A stretch of DNA of 64,000 nucleotides from Phascolomyces articulosus (taxonomy: Eukaryota; Mucoromycota; Mucoromycetes; Mucorales; Lichtheimiaceae). Below, piece after piece: positions 25,129 through 35,934 of the stretch. The position numbers and the translations under genes were made by a program. The DNA lies in NCBI GenBank assembly GCA_025677815.1, contig JAIXMP010000010.1, forward strand, positions 1,302,001-1,366,000, read 5' to 3'. Under the pieces are notes generated by a model, which was given only the letters and a program-made list of their open reading frames with translations, was not told the origin of the DNA and did no database searches. The first letter of the stretch is position 1; every line of letters begins with the position of its first letter.

Positions 25129-25930
25129 TCATTTACTGCTATCGTCACCGTTCTTATTGTTACTACTACCATTATCATTGTTTTCCTTGTCATTGGCCAT
25201 GTAATCTTTGTTTTCTAATTTACGATTTTTCTTTGCATAGAAAGCGCCATGTACTGTATTGGTTACTTGGAGATCAAAAGAATGATTTTGCTTGTTAGCA
25301 TCAAATACTTCAAATTTGGGCTTATCAGGGTTACCACTGACGAAGACGTAACCTCCAGCAGGACAATAAGCAATATTATAATCATGGTTTTTTACACCAG
25401 CTCCTATAAAATTTATCTATATTCGTATGAAATTTTCAAAAAAAGAAAAGTGTGAGGAGAAAGTTAAAGGGATATAAAGATGGCAGAAGTATAAATATTT
25501 ATGGGTGCAGCAGTTATAATAAACTACAAAAAAGAAGAAAGGTTTTCTAGACATTTACCTTAAGTTTGATATTATGAGTTTTATCAACAAATGCACTACA
25601 ATCTCCATTATCAAAAGGACAACATGCTTTATCACCAGGATGCATACGCTATTGTACAAAACCACTAATAACAATAATAAACAACACAATAGTAGCAACA
25701 AGGTACAATGATACGTTAGTACATGGACGGATTATTGGTTGAGGGTATAATGCCATTATTTATATATTATCAAGAAGACAGACACTACTACTTATTTTAA
25801 CACTTACTGGGAGAACATTTTCCATTTTGCACCTTCTGTTTGTTGAACATGTATATCATGACCAGACGTTCTTGTAATAACGTACCAATTATGTGTCGAT
25901 GGATTATAATTTTCCCGTGATGATTCACTT
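25129..25930 (-). pseudogene. Small secreted Cys protein family, copy 3 (decayed)
   Basis: Exon 3 is well preserved (AYCPAGGYVFVSGNPDKPKF, then FEVFDANKQNHSFDL) and carries a longer Asn/Lys/Asp-rich tail that ends at 25129-25131. Exon 2 keeps MHPGDKACCPFDNGDCS but has an in-frame TAG at 25649-25651 just before it. Exon 3 also lacks its first residues and joins one base out of phase. Exon 1 keeps HVQQTEGAKWK and its donor (25808/25807), but the leader and the C-[IV]-Y-N block are gone. The tail resembles the charged tails of copies 8 and 10. Confidence 0.78.
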
Positions 25931-26591
25931 TATGTCTTTGGGGATTTTCTATATATCTAAGAAACATTGAACATTGTTGCCTAGTGGAAATCCATCAACT
26001 ATATATTTTAATAAGATAAGATGGATGACAATGAAATAAAAAGAATAATATCTTTACTTCAAAAGAAGCGTTGAAAATTTTTGTTTGTTATGGAGGCAAA
26101 TAATGGTTCGACGATCCATTAATAAATAATAAAAGAATGATACTGAGCTATTTTTGTTGAATGAAAATTGTAAGAACAGGGGCAGCATGCTGTATTATGT
26201 ACTAATAATGCCCGTAAGGAATGATTCCCTTATAAATTAAGATCTATTACTTAGATAAGAGGGGAGATCATCTTTAATAATCAAATCATGTTCTGATTTG
26301 TAGACTGTACCGAATTGCAAACTATTTCCAGTGGTGCCATTTTTAAATAAGAATTTCGCACAAAAAAAATTGAGTCGGCGGGATCTTCTGTCTGAGTGAA
26401 AATCATTTGCATGACGATTATGTAACAATTCTGTGTAACAGTGAATTTGTTTGGTGTTACAATCAATGTATCGATGGCACTCCACTACTTTTTCATATGT
26501 CATTCAACGGTGTTTATATACTACTGATACAACTAGCTATCTTTACTATCGTTGTGTGTTTTTTTCTTAGTTTCCTACTATTTTATGATTT

Positions 26592-27320
26592 TTATGATGT
26601 GATTAAATGAGGGGAAGAGGGTTTTCTTGATGGATAATCGAGATAAAAGCTAAAAGATGTATCATCGGCGTTAAAAATTTGGAAAGTGAGTTATCGAAAT
26701 GTTCCACCGAAAATTATATATCCACCAACAGGACAAGTTATTTGGTACCCAATGCAATCTTGATCATTTTCATGGACGTGAGATATATATTGTATATAGC
26801 GTGGTGCATTTATTCACGAATAATATTAATGGTATTGGATGTTTTATATACATTGTTTATAATCATCAAGTATCTTATTAAATACATATGGAATTATTTA
26901 CATAATTAAAAAAACGTACCCAAACTTTCATGGGAACATCCAGATTCGGATCCAATGAGCATCGAGCATCAGTATAAGGACAGCATGCTCTATATCGTAC
27001 TGGAGCTCGTTTTCCAATGAATTATATACGTAAAAGTTATGAATTTATTTTATTATTAGTTTATAATAATAAACATCGGCATTTCTTCTATCATTTATAT
27101 CTACCCATCTATTATATAATATTATATAGTATCCATGGTAGATGGTTTATTAGATAGCTTATCGAAAAGAATCAGAAATTTGAAGAGTGTAAAATTTTGC
27201 CTTGTCTTTCATCAAGTTGTAAGCGCAATAACCGTTTGAAGAATGATGGGGCAAAATAAACAGTAAGATGCATATAGCGACAAGAAGTATTAATAAGGAT
27301 ATAAATGATACAGTATCCAT
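26592..27320 (-). pseudogene. Small secreted Cys protein family, copy 4 (decayed)
   Basis: Exon 1 starts with an intact hydrophobic leader (MDTVSFISLLILLVA...) followed by GYCAYNLMKDKAKFY, but its donor reads ATAAGC where the other copies have GTAAG, so splicing is probably lost. Exon 2 keeps ACCPYTDARCS and a donor after MKVW. Exon 3 keeps QITCPVGGYIIFGG, then TAA at 26691-26693 cuts it before FQIFNADDTSF. The exon order and Cys pattern place it firmly in the family. No shared promoter boxes are obvious upstream. Confidence 0.78.
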
Positions 27321-27934
27321 AATAATTTTTAAACAAACGTAGCATATATAATGTAGAAAAAGATAAAATTATTGTCGTGTAGTTTTTGTAATTGGGGGTA
27401 TATAAATGGTGTTTCGAAAGTATAATGACTGTTCTTGCTATAAATCATGGAAAACTGGCTCTGTAATTATACATTTTTCAAAAAAGAAAATCTTCTTGAG
27501 AGCGTTGTATATGATGTCGACCCATACGCATGTTTAATTTCATGAACAATAGTAGTTTCTTCTTTGGCTTTTAAGAAAGGGCTCATTGTTGTTTTGGAAA
27601 TAAGCTCGCGCTATTCATAAGATGGTGTATCATAGTAACAACAAAAGCGCCATTGGTACCAGCTTACTTTTATTGCTTATTATTGATTTTTACTTTATAT
27701 CAATGTTGTTTTATTTTTATACCGACAAACATGGAAAGTTTGTATTACTAAATTCTCTATTATTAAATTTAATATATCAAAAAAATACTGTTGATGGGAT
27801 AATATAATATAATATACAAAAATGTAAAAATATGGATATATGATGTATAATATATATGGCATTGCTCTAATTGATTTACTTCTATCTTCAGTTTTTAATG
27901 TTGTCATCAACAGCCGTCTTTCATGGTGTCGTCA

Positions 27935-28674
27935 TTAATTGTACGTATGCAACTTGTTTTTATATACAACTCTCGTTTTATAACAACTCATTGTGAGTTT
28001 CGTGATCGCAGATGGAATACTTTGATGATCTGCGGTAAAAACCGCAAACTTGGGTTTAGATGCGGTGCCACTGACAATAACGTATCCACCAGCAAGGCCA
28101 GAAATATTATAAAGTACATTACCTTCCCCAGTGTTGAAAAAGCTGACCTTTTAAATATCCACAATTAAAAGCAAAAAAAGGAAGAATAGGATATAATTAG
28201 TTTTAATTATCATTGTCCAGAAAAATAAGAACGAAAAATGTCTCATTTATTAAATATGTAAATACCTGGAATTTAACAGGATAACTTTTATCATCCGTAT
28301 TACTACAATCTCGATTATTGTAGGGGCAACATGCATTTTCACCAGAACGCATAAATTTTATTTTTGAATTTTCTAATAGTTCGCGATGATAGTTAATATA
28401 GGAAGTTATATTATGATAATGATAATGCATTTTTTAGCATATGGATTACTTGTTTATATTTATATACGGTAAAAAAAATTGAGTGTAAAGCTTACCGATA
28501 CAGTAGAGTTTTTTCCGCACCTTCTGTTTGAAGAACATAGAGATCAGTCCCTGCTTCCGCCTGGTTGTAGAAACAAAAAGAACAAACTTGTTGAGGTAAT
28601 ACAATAATAAGTAGGATTATAGCAAGGACAGAAAGCAATGACACCTGTGTAGTAGGTGCTATACTTAATTCCAA
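27935..28674 (-). pseudogene. Small secreted Cys protein family, copy 5 (probable frameshift)
   Basis: Exon 1 (28674 to the donor near 28492) is intact, with a leader ending LPQQVCS, then FCFYNQAEAGTDLYVLQTEG. Exon 2 keeps RSGENACCPYNNRDCS, but compared with copy 6 its start lacks two bases (near 28.36 kb), so the exon 1 and exon 2 frames do not match. Exon 3 reads from an AG acceptor in phase as NISGLAGGYVIVSG and KPKFAVFTADHQSI, with stop at 27935-27937. The exon 3 Cys is replaced (GLAGG for CPAGG). Both promoter boxes and a TATA box are present upstream, so it may have been silenced recently. A different acceptor could rescue it. Confidence 0.7.
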
Positions 28675-28751
28675 GTTGATACGACACGGTTGTAATTATT
28701 CTGATACAGAATTTTGTTGCTACGTATTATTTTTTAGTTGCCTAATTTATT

Positions 28752-28807
28752 GATATTTATATGATTTTCATTACTTTTTCTTTGTTTGCCTAGTTCGGCT
28801 AAAATCC
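28752..28807 (-). promoter_or_regulatory. Shared promoter block of copy 5
   Basis: Minus strand: GGATTTTAGCC, then GGCAAACAAAG, then CATATAAATATC as the TATA box. Spacing is as in copies 6-10. Confidence 0.6.
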
Positions 28808-29448
28808 ATGACTGATAAATTAGCAATAATATAGATAATGCTTCTATTTCTGAGACATTCAACCTATAAATCAAGTCAAAGAGCACCATGCCAGGTACCT
28901 GATTGTCATACCGTTCTCGCAACCATATATTTTTCAAAAAGTAATCAATCATCATTAATATTGTACTATTTATTATGAACTTTACCATATGCATAATGAA
29001 AATTAGAATGAATGAGAATGTGACAGTAGAAATGATGGTGATTGTTATTATGGAGGTGATGCTGTTGATAAAAGTTATAAGATGATTATATAAAATGATA
29101 TACTACAACCAACTCTACAGCTACGTACCAATATTAATGATTGGCTGGAGAATACAATGATGGGTGACACAGCGGATATATTTGACTTGTTCTATTGCAT
29201 ACACTGAATTATATTATTTTTGCTATATCATACATATGGTATAAATTTTAAAGAGTCATTTTTTTTATTAAATAACAATGTAATTTATTGTATTGAGTTT
29301 ATTATCTAGGATAAATTTGAAAATAATATAACTACAGGAAATTTCTATAAGTATATGAGAAATTATGAAATAATGATTATCTATTACGTAGCACTTTATG
29401 AACCATTTGTAAATTTCTTGTCATTGGTATTCTTCTTGAAGCACTCGA

Positions 29449-30094
29449 TTAAGTATCATAAGCTCCCAAAGTTCTCAAAGTTTGTGTGAGATTAAATGTG
29501 ATACTTTGATGATCAGCATTAAAAACTTCGAATTTGGGTTGTACAACAGGCCCAGAGACAATAATGTATCCACCGGCAACACCAGTGATATCATAACCAG
29601 TTGGATCGGTATCGTGGTAATTTGGAAAATGCAACTATTTTGAAATGAAATTTCGCATCCAAAAAATATTAATAGAGTATGATTGTTAGCATTAGGGCAC
29701 CATTATAATAATTAACGTGTATTTCATTTTCAACGTACCCATAAAGTGATAGGATGGTTTTTATCCGGTACATCACTACAATCTTTGTAATCGTAAGGAC
29801 AGCATATATTATCACCAGGATGCATAAACTTTTTTTGTTTGAAGCGACTAGTAATTTAATAATAGTGTTAAATATTGTTAAATAAATATATTTTCAGGTT
29901 GATAAAATAATTGCCCTTCCATCAACTTACCGAATCATGGGTGTATTATCCACACCTCCTATCTGTTCAGCAGTTAATAAAACACCAGGTTCACCCTGGT
30001 TGTAAACACAAAATGAATGTGCATGCTGAGGGATCAAAGTAATAAGAATAAGGTTTAATCCAATGTATAACAATGGAGGCAAAGTAATCATCAT
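29449..30094 (-). CDS. Small secreted Cys protein family, copy 6 (intact)
   Basis: Predicted secreted protein of 152 residues, function unknown. Exons 29931-30094, 29739-29847 and 29449-29634 join with phases 2 and 0. The leader MMITLPPLLYIGLNLILITL ends near HAHS, followed by FCVYNQGEPG. Exon 2 gives FMHPGDNICCPYDYKDCS and HPITLW. Exon 3 gives YDITGVAGGYIIVSG, then QPKFEVFNADHQSITFNL. The mature part has four Cys, one in exon 1 and three in exon 2, while the exon 3 Cys found in copies 1, 3, 4, 8 and 10 is replaced by Gly. It sits in a head-to-tail row with copies 3-8, with its own TATA box and shared promoter boxes. Confidence 0.82.
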
Positions 30095-30229
30095 CTTTAG
30101 TATTTAGACTAAGGTTTGTATATATTGTATTTGAAAGATAATAAGGGTTATGGTACTTGTATTATTATTTTGTTGTAGTGTAGAATAATATAACAAATAG
30201 TCGAATGAAAGTCTATTGATTTTTGATAT

Positions 30230-30288
30230 ATCGATATATATATGATTTTTGCGACAATTTCTTTGTTTACCTTGTCTGGTTAAAATCC
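30230..30288 (-). promoter_or_regulatory. Shared promoter block of copy 6
   Basis: Minus strand: GGATTTTAACC (30278-30288), then GGTAAACAAAG (30261-30271), a perfect forkhead-type core, then an ATATATAT TATA region near 30232-30244. This is the clearest example of the shared layout. Confidence 0.65.
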
Positions 30289-31060
30289 TTCATCATTCAA
30301 CATAAGAGACCATGTGGTAAATAACCAAGAGATATGATAATTAGTGCAAAAGTATATTACTAATAATAAAGTTTACATAGTGACAAAACTGTTATACACG
30401 CAAAGTATATTTGTATATAAGTACTTTTAGAGAATGAGTATGGCTGTATCTAGGTATTAAAAAATACATGGCCGTTATCTTCTTGCTTGCTTCGATTAAA
30501 TCATTTTTGCCACTTTTTTGGTTTGCTATTATTATTATAGGATGCACTTTCTTCTGCTACCGTCCACATCATATATAGCAGATATCAAAATGTTTAATTT
30601 ATCAGATGTATGATAACATCATTGTCACGACTCCAATACCTAAGTAGGGGTATTTTTTTATTATTTCTTTATTTTTATGTAGAAACTAGCATATAGATGC
30701 GCACAAAAACAATCATTTTAACAAGAGTATACCATTTGTAATTGGTATAATACAATAATTGAACTATTCAGCTTTTTTGAAGATTATCTGTTTAACGAAT
30801 AAGAATTGAATATACATAATGAAAATTTAATAACCTCTCATAGTATAAGATAAGGGGGAAATGTTTCTATGACATAATTCATTTGTTGTGCAGTAAGTTC
30901 ATTATTATACAAGATTTCTATTTTATTTTATCATCGCTAATAATAGTATAATCATATTATTCTTTGTGTTATTAACCCATGTGGATGTTGTTTTCATATA
31001 ATACATGAAATAAAATACACTTGGAGTACTTCATTAATAGTAAAGCTTAGTACCCTAAGG
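30289..31060. other. Spacer between family copies 6 and 7
   Basis: AT-rich, no gene seen. It holds the upstream region of copy 6 and the 3' end of copy 7. Confidence 0.45.
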
Positions 31061-31702
31061 TTACCGGAGTTGGAATGGGATAACTTGGTGATCAGCATTG
31101 AAAACTTCGAATTTAGGACTCTCAACTGTTCCACTGAAAATAATATATCCACCAGCAACGCCGCCTTCTATAACATAATGAGCATAGACATCTGGATGGA
31201 GATGCCATAGATCGAACTAAATCAAATAAAATGACAATATAAGAAATATAAAGTCAATCAGTTTGTGTAATTATACTAGTCATAAAGAATGAAACTTAAA
31301 CCTTCAACATACCGAGAATTGAACAGGATGGTTTACTGCAGCAATGTCACTACATCCTTTGTGGTTATTATAAGGACAACACACCTTTGTTCCGGGATAA
31401 ACTCCCAACTGTCTAAAACGACTAATAATAATAATAATTGTAATAATAATTTATACAACGTGAAATTATTTTTAGTGCGTAATTTGCGTCTGCCTCTTAT
31501 TACCAATGTTTTTTTTATAAACATCTTATAATTACCGACTCTTTGGGCCTCTTTCTGCACCTCCTATTTGTGTTACGTCGAGATAATTAAATTGTTCAGC
31601 TTTGTTGTAGATACAGTATGAATGAACTTGCTGGGGTATTAGAATTGTAATAAGAAAAAGAATAATGAATGCAAAGGAGAAAAATGATCCTATAAACATC
31701 AT
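31061..31702 (-). CDS. Small secreted Cys protein family, copy 7 (intact)
   Basis: Predicted secreted protein of 143 residues, function unknown. Exons 31536-31702, 31313-31421 and 31061-31216 join in phase. A Phe/Ile-rich leader (MMFIGSFFSFAFIILFLI...) ends at QQVHS, followed by YCIYNKAEQFNYLD. Exon 2 gives VYPGTKVCCPYNNHKGCS and HPVQFS. Exon 3 gives VIEGGVAGGYIIFSG, then PKFEVFNADHQVIPFQL and an early stop. Like copies 5, 6 and 9 it lacks the exon 3 Cys. A start one codon downstream is equally possible (the ATG is doubled). Confidence 0.82.
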
Positions 31703-31849
31703 TACTAATTAAAAAACAGTTGATATGGAAAGATAGGATGAGCAATTATTATTCTTTTTCTGGTGTAGAAGAAATAATTGTGAAGGAGAATATGAATGAT
31801 GAATCGTGATATTTTTTTTAATTTTTCGATGGGTCGCTATAAGAAGAAC

Positions 31850-31901
31850 AAATATATATAGTATTTCGCATTCTTTGTTGGCCTATTTTGGTTAATATTC
31901 G
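31850..31901 (-). promoter_or_regulatory. Shared promoter block of copy 7
   Basis: Minus strand: CGAATATTAACC, then GGCCAACAAAG, then a TATATATATTTG TATA region. It is a diverged version of the block in copies 5, 6, 8 and 10. Confidence 0.5.
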
Positions 31902-31903
31902 TA

Positions 31904-32626
31904 GTATGTAGATACGTAACTAATTAATATATAACAAAGAAAGATACGCGGTATTGAAATATGCTCTCTTTATCTACATGAATGACATTGACGAATGGGA
32001 TCAAAAGTTCATTTTATTGTTACATGATTTATTTATAGAATCAACGTGTGATCGAATTCATAGAATTTTTTTGGCCATAGATATAAAGAAATTAACATAT
32101 AATATTGTAATAATTGAGATAGCAGGTGTAAAGTTTAATGATGTAAATGATTTATGCGATAAAAATATTTTGGTGCACTTGGAAAGAGACGATAATATTA
32201 CATAATGAAGTATTACTGTAGAGAAATCCAGATACATATCCTTAAATTTTGCTTCATTATTAAAGGAGGCTAATTTTAGCAAATCATCAGGTAAAAAGCT
32301 ATCTAAATGCATGATAATTCCATTGGCTCTAATTTTGATGTCTATGCATATAAGTGATTTCATTTTATACCATCATTGGATTCTTTTCAATAGCATAAAT
32401 AAATACAAAAAGGACATGATTTTTATAAAATGTGTAATATATATTTATTGAAACACATTTCTTGAAATAATATAGAATAATAAAATAAAATATTGTATAG
32501 AAGAAATATAAATAATTGATAATAAGGAACAGAATGAAGTGGTGCTGTCAGAAAAAAAGGAGGGGGGAAGAGGATAGAATTTCTACGATGATATAATAAG
32601 GTTTTTTACATGGTCATAATTTACTC
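31904..32626. other. Spacer between family copies 7 and 8
   Basis: AT-rich. A plus-strand open frame at 31954-32205 (83 codons) is made of AT-biased codons and has no support as a gene. Confidence 0.4.
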
Positions 32627-33394
32627 TTAGTTGTCCTCGGTTTTCTTCTTGTCTTCACCATCAACCTTCTTGTCACCCTCTTCCTTCTTGTCGGCTTTAT
32701 CACCCTTCTTCTTCTTTGAATCAGCATCAGTATTATTGCCAGGTTTAGCAAAACCATAAGAGTAATTCTTTCGATTCACCTTGTAAAGTTCAAATGGAAC
32801 AGCTTGACCATCAGCATTGGTTACTTCAAACTTGGGATCTTCTTGGGTACCACTGACAAACACTTTTGCATCAGCTGGACAAGTGGCATCATAACCAGCA
32901 TCGGGACCAAAGTGATAAATATTAAACTATAAAATAAGATTGGAAGAGTGTGAGTGCATTTGCCATTTAGACAAAAAAACTTTATATTTTTTACGTAAAC
33001 TACTAACATACCCATAATTTGATAGGATAATCCTTTTCAGCAATGTCACTACAATCGTAATTTTGGTAATCACAGCATCCATTTTCACCAGGATAAACAC
33101 CCTTCTTTTCAAATCGCCTAATCGTAGTTAATTTTTTTTAATTAGTATATGATAAATCTATATCTCTTGGTGTGTATATAGATTGTTATTTTAAAAAAGC
33201 AATTACGCTTGTGATAATAATAAACTTACTTTCCAGGATGAACCTTATCCACGCCGCCTACTTGTTTCACATAGAATCTGACTTTTGAATCATCCTTGTT
33301 GTAAATACAAAATGACTGTGCTTGTTGAGGCAAAGTCGAGACGAAAAACATCAAGGCAAGGGGTAACAATGTCAATGGAGCAGCGAGTTTCATT
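32627..33394 (-). pseudogene. Small secreted Cys protein family, copy 8 (leader frameshift)
   Basis: Exons 33230-33394, 33012-33117 and 32627-32926 match copy 10 almost base for base. Exon 1 gives SFCIYNKDDSK and VKQVGGVDKVHPG, exon 2 GVYPGENGCCDYQNYDCS and YPIKLW, exon 3 YDATCPADAKVFVSG, PKFEVTNADGQAVPFEL and a Lys/Asp/Glu-rich tail ending EDKKKTEDN. The fault is in the leader: the plus-strand G run at 33360-33364 has five bases where copy 10 has four, so the ATG at 33394 is out of frame with the rest. An internal ATG in frame leaves only a short hydrophobic stub. This is a recent null allele or a homopolymer error. With four Gs it would encode 189 residues. Confidence 0.78.
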
Positions 33395-34240
33395 CTTTCA
33401 AACTTTTTGGTAGTAGTAATAACTATTTAGAAGGATTGGATAATAAAGAAGGAGTTATTTGGTAGTAATATAAAAAGATAGTCAAGTGAATGATCTGGTT
33501 TTTGCCTGATCAAGAAGTGGTATATTTATGCATTTTACGAGTTTTGCTCGTCTGATTTGGTAAAAATCCGTACGGAAGTTTGAAAAGATGAATAGTATTC
33601 ATGGTGTTTGTAAAGGATCTATAGTTTTTATTACAACGAATGTAAAAAGAAAAAGTAAACGATGAATATATAGAGTCGGCATGTATTAGAGAAGATGATG
33701 GTAATGCATAATATTAATGTTTTAAGGGGGTGATTGAATCAACGACGAAACTCGTTAAGTGAAAAAAGAAAATACTTCGGATGACGTAGCAGCCAAGTAT
33801 ATTTTTTACTTTCAATGGTCCACGTTTATTGAGGAGGATAGTAAAGATCATGCATCGACTAACACGTTTTCTCTTTATTATTCGTTGTCTCTTTCTTATT
33901 TTTAGATAATAATTTTACATCACGTCAAACAAGGTTGAAAATTCACGCTTTGCCGGGTGTCGTCTTCAATGTTTAACCAACCTCTTACAACTATATGGAG
34001 GATAATAATAACAATTACGTATTACGTATACATTTTTTAAAACAAAATTTTTATTATGTATAAATAAAATTGTTACTAGAAGTAGTTTTATTCATTTATT
34101 TAAAATATACATCTTTCCCATCGTATTGATATAGCATAGATAAAAAAAACTACTGTAGTAAAAGATGAATTGTTTGTTTGTGATAGTAAGGAGTGAGTGT
34201 AACCTATCTAGAAAAATAACCCATGGATGAATGATGATAA
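32662..34240. repeat. Segmental duplication, left copy
   Basis: Direct repeat with about 56030-57370. From the exon 3 charged tail through both introns to some 250 bases upstream of the start, the two copies look identical by eye apart from two substitutions at the inner edge and one G-run indel. Beyond about 33.64 kb similarity continues but is clearly diverged. Orientation is the same and spacing is about 23.4 kb. Confidence 0.9.
33521..33569 (-). promoter_or_regulatory. Shared promoter block of copy 8
   Basis: Minus strand: GGATTTTTACCAA, then GAGCAAAACTC, then CATAAATATACC as the TATA box. Confidence 0.55.
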
Positions 34241-34510
34241 TGATTTCCCCCTCCTTTTTGAAGGTGTATCTTCTTCTATTAATAAAATTAGTAAACCATC
34301 ACGAAAATCATCTTTTCTCCCATCCCACACAATGAAATTACATAATCCATTTTCTTTCGGATAAGATCTCTTTTTGTTCAACTTGGTCAACAAGGTACGT
34401 AGGACAGGTACCATTCCTTTTCATATATACTGATTCTTCCCAGGCAACCATTGAATCTCCTCTTCTTCCAGATATAATTTCATTGATATAGGCAATTGGT
34501 AAATTATTTA
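34208..34510 (-). pseudogene. Possible small gene fragment, unidentified
   Basis: A minus-strand frame of 68 codons (NFIVWDGRKDDFRDG block), and an overlapping frame upstream of it (YINEIISGRRGDSM, then WEESVYMKRNGTCP), read like protein but are not in one frame. Only the last few bases are shared with the diverged edge of the 56-57 kb duplicate. I do not recognise it. Confidence 0.3.
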
Positions 34511-35934
34511 TTTATCTATTGAATGCATATTACTACAGCTTACTCAATCGATTTATAATTGAATCCAATAATGAATTGTTTTTTATAAGATTTTGTTAAG
34601 GACTATAATCTATCATCACAAGGTTGACTTTTAAAAAAAGATAAATCTTCTTACCAAAGAATCTTTGTATTACCAAGAACAATCAACTTTAAACTTTAAA
34701 AAAAAGCTTCGTCTTTATTTTTTTCTCGAGATGATATATCGAACCCAAATTTAAGAATCAAAAATCGATGCTATAAGTTATACATGATTCTCCAACGTTG
34801 GTTATTCTTGTGTGAAACGGTGTGATTGTTGGATTTAGATTGATAGAGATATATTAAGAATTTCTCCACTCGTTTTTATTATGCCAATGATATACAGTGA
34901 TACGTCTTACAACTTTTTTTTTCTTTTGATTGGGATAAGTCGAGATGTTGTGTGAAATAGAAGAATAATAATCCATTGTAAATTAATAAAAACTTTAAAT
35001 GATTTCACTTCTTTTATCCTACATGGTAATAAACTCAGTAGTTAAATAACGGTGACCATATTAATGATGATGATGATGATGATGATGATTATCTATTATG
35101 AAACGCACGTTATTATATGGGGTTCTATTAAAGAAGATGTGTTATCATCACATGAATATCTAATTTTTTTAATAACAGTAATAAGGATCATTATCTCGGG
35201 GAAATATCATTCATTTCCATCCGCCATCATACTTTTATATATTTTTTTTGACATATTAATTAGCGAAATTCATTAAATAAACTCGATCAAGAAAAGTGGG
35301 TTATCCTATTACTTTATAAAATAAATGATCTATATATTAAACACTCGGGATAATAAAACAATAGAGTAATAGTATGAATTAATCAATCAATAATAGAATG
35401 TTGTGTTCTTAAGGACATGCTCCATATCTTATTATGTATGTGTGAGACCTATATATAAATTCTTTTCGTCCGCTTCCTCTCACCATTAATAGATCCATTG
35501 TATATGTACGATAAAATAAATAATTCTATTGTTATCTAGATCTATCTCATTTACAAATCCATATTCTAAGTTTAGTTGATTAAAAAGAACACAGTTTTTC
35601 GTATATCTTTTATAAATATCAAAAAAAAAAGGTACAAAACAAGAGAAAAAAAAAGCAATAGTATGTTTGTAGTAGTAGCAATTGAGATGAATGTAGTAGT
35701 AGTAGTAGTAGAAGTAGTATAATAGTTGTAGTAGTAGTAATAGTAGTGGTAATAGAATTTTTCAAAATATGTGATTGGATGTGTGTATAGAGAGGTATTT
35801 GCAAAGAAAAAAAAAGTGCTTAATTAAAAGGAAATATTAAAAAAAAATCTGTCATACATTTAAAATCAATGTCAAAAAAAGAAAATAAAAAAAAATCGAA
35901 TGATAAATGGGGTTTCATAAATAATAATAAAAAA
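34511..35934. other. Intergenic with ATG and TAG microsatellites
   Basis: No gene. ATG triplets repeat at 35064-35090 and TAG triplets at 35672-35750. Confidence 0.55.

Noticed and set aside
25665..25770. Leader-like minus-strand frame MALYPQPIIRPCTNV... between exons 1 and 2 of copy 3
   Set aside because: It runs into the broken start of exon 2 and lies inside the intron. Probably chance, given hydrophobic AT-rich codons.
27120..27170. ATAAGC at the end of copy 4 exon 1 as a possible AT-AC (U12-type) donor
   Set aside because: U12-type AT-AC donors need ATATCCTT-like sequence. This is more simply a mutated GTAAGT.
28734..28994. 86-codon minus-strand frame upstream of copy 5
   Set aside because: It overlaps the TATA box and shared promoter boxes and has no splice links or family motifs.
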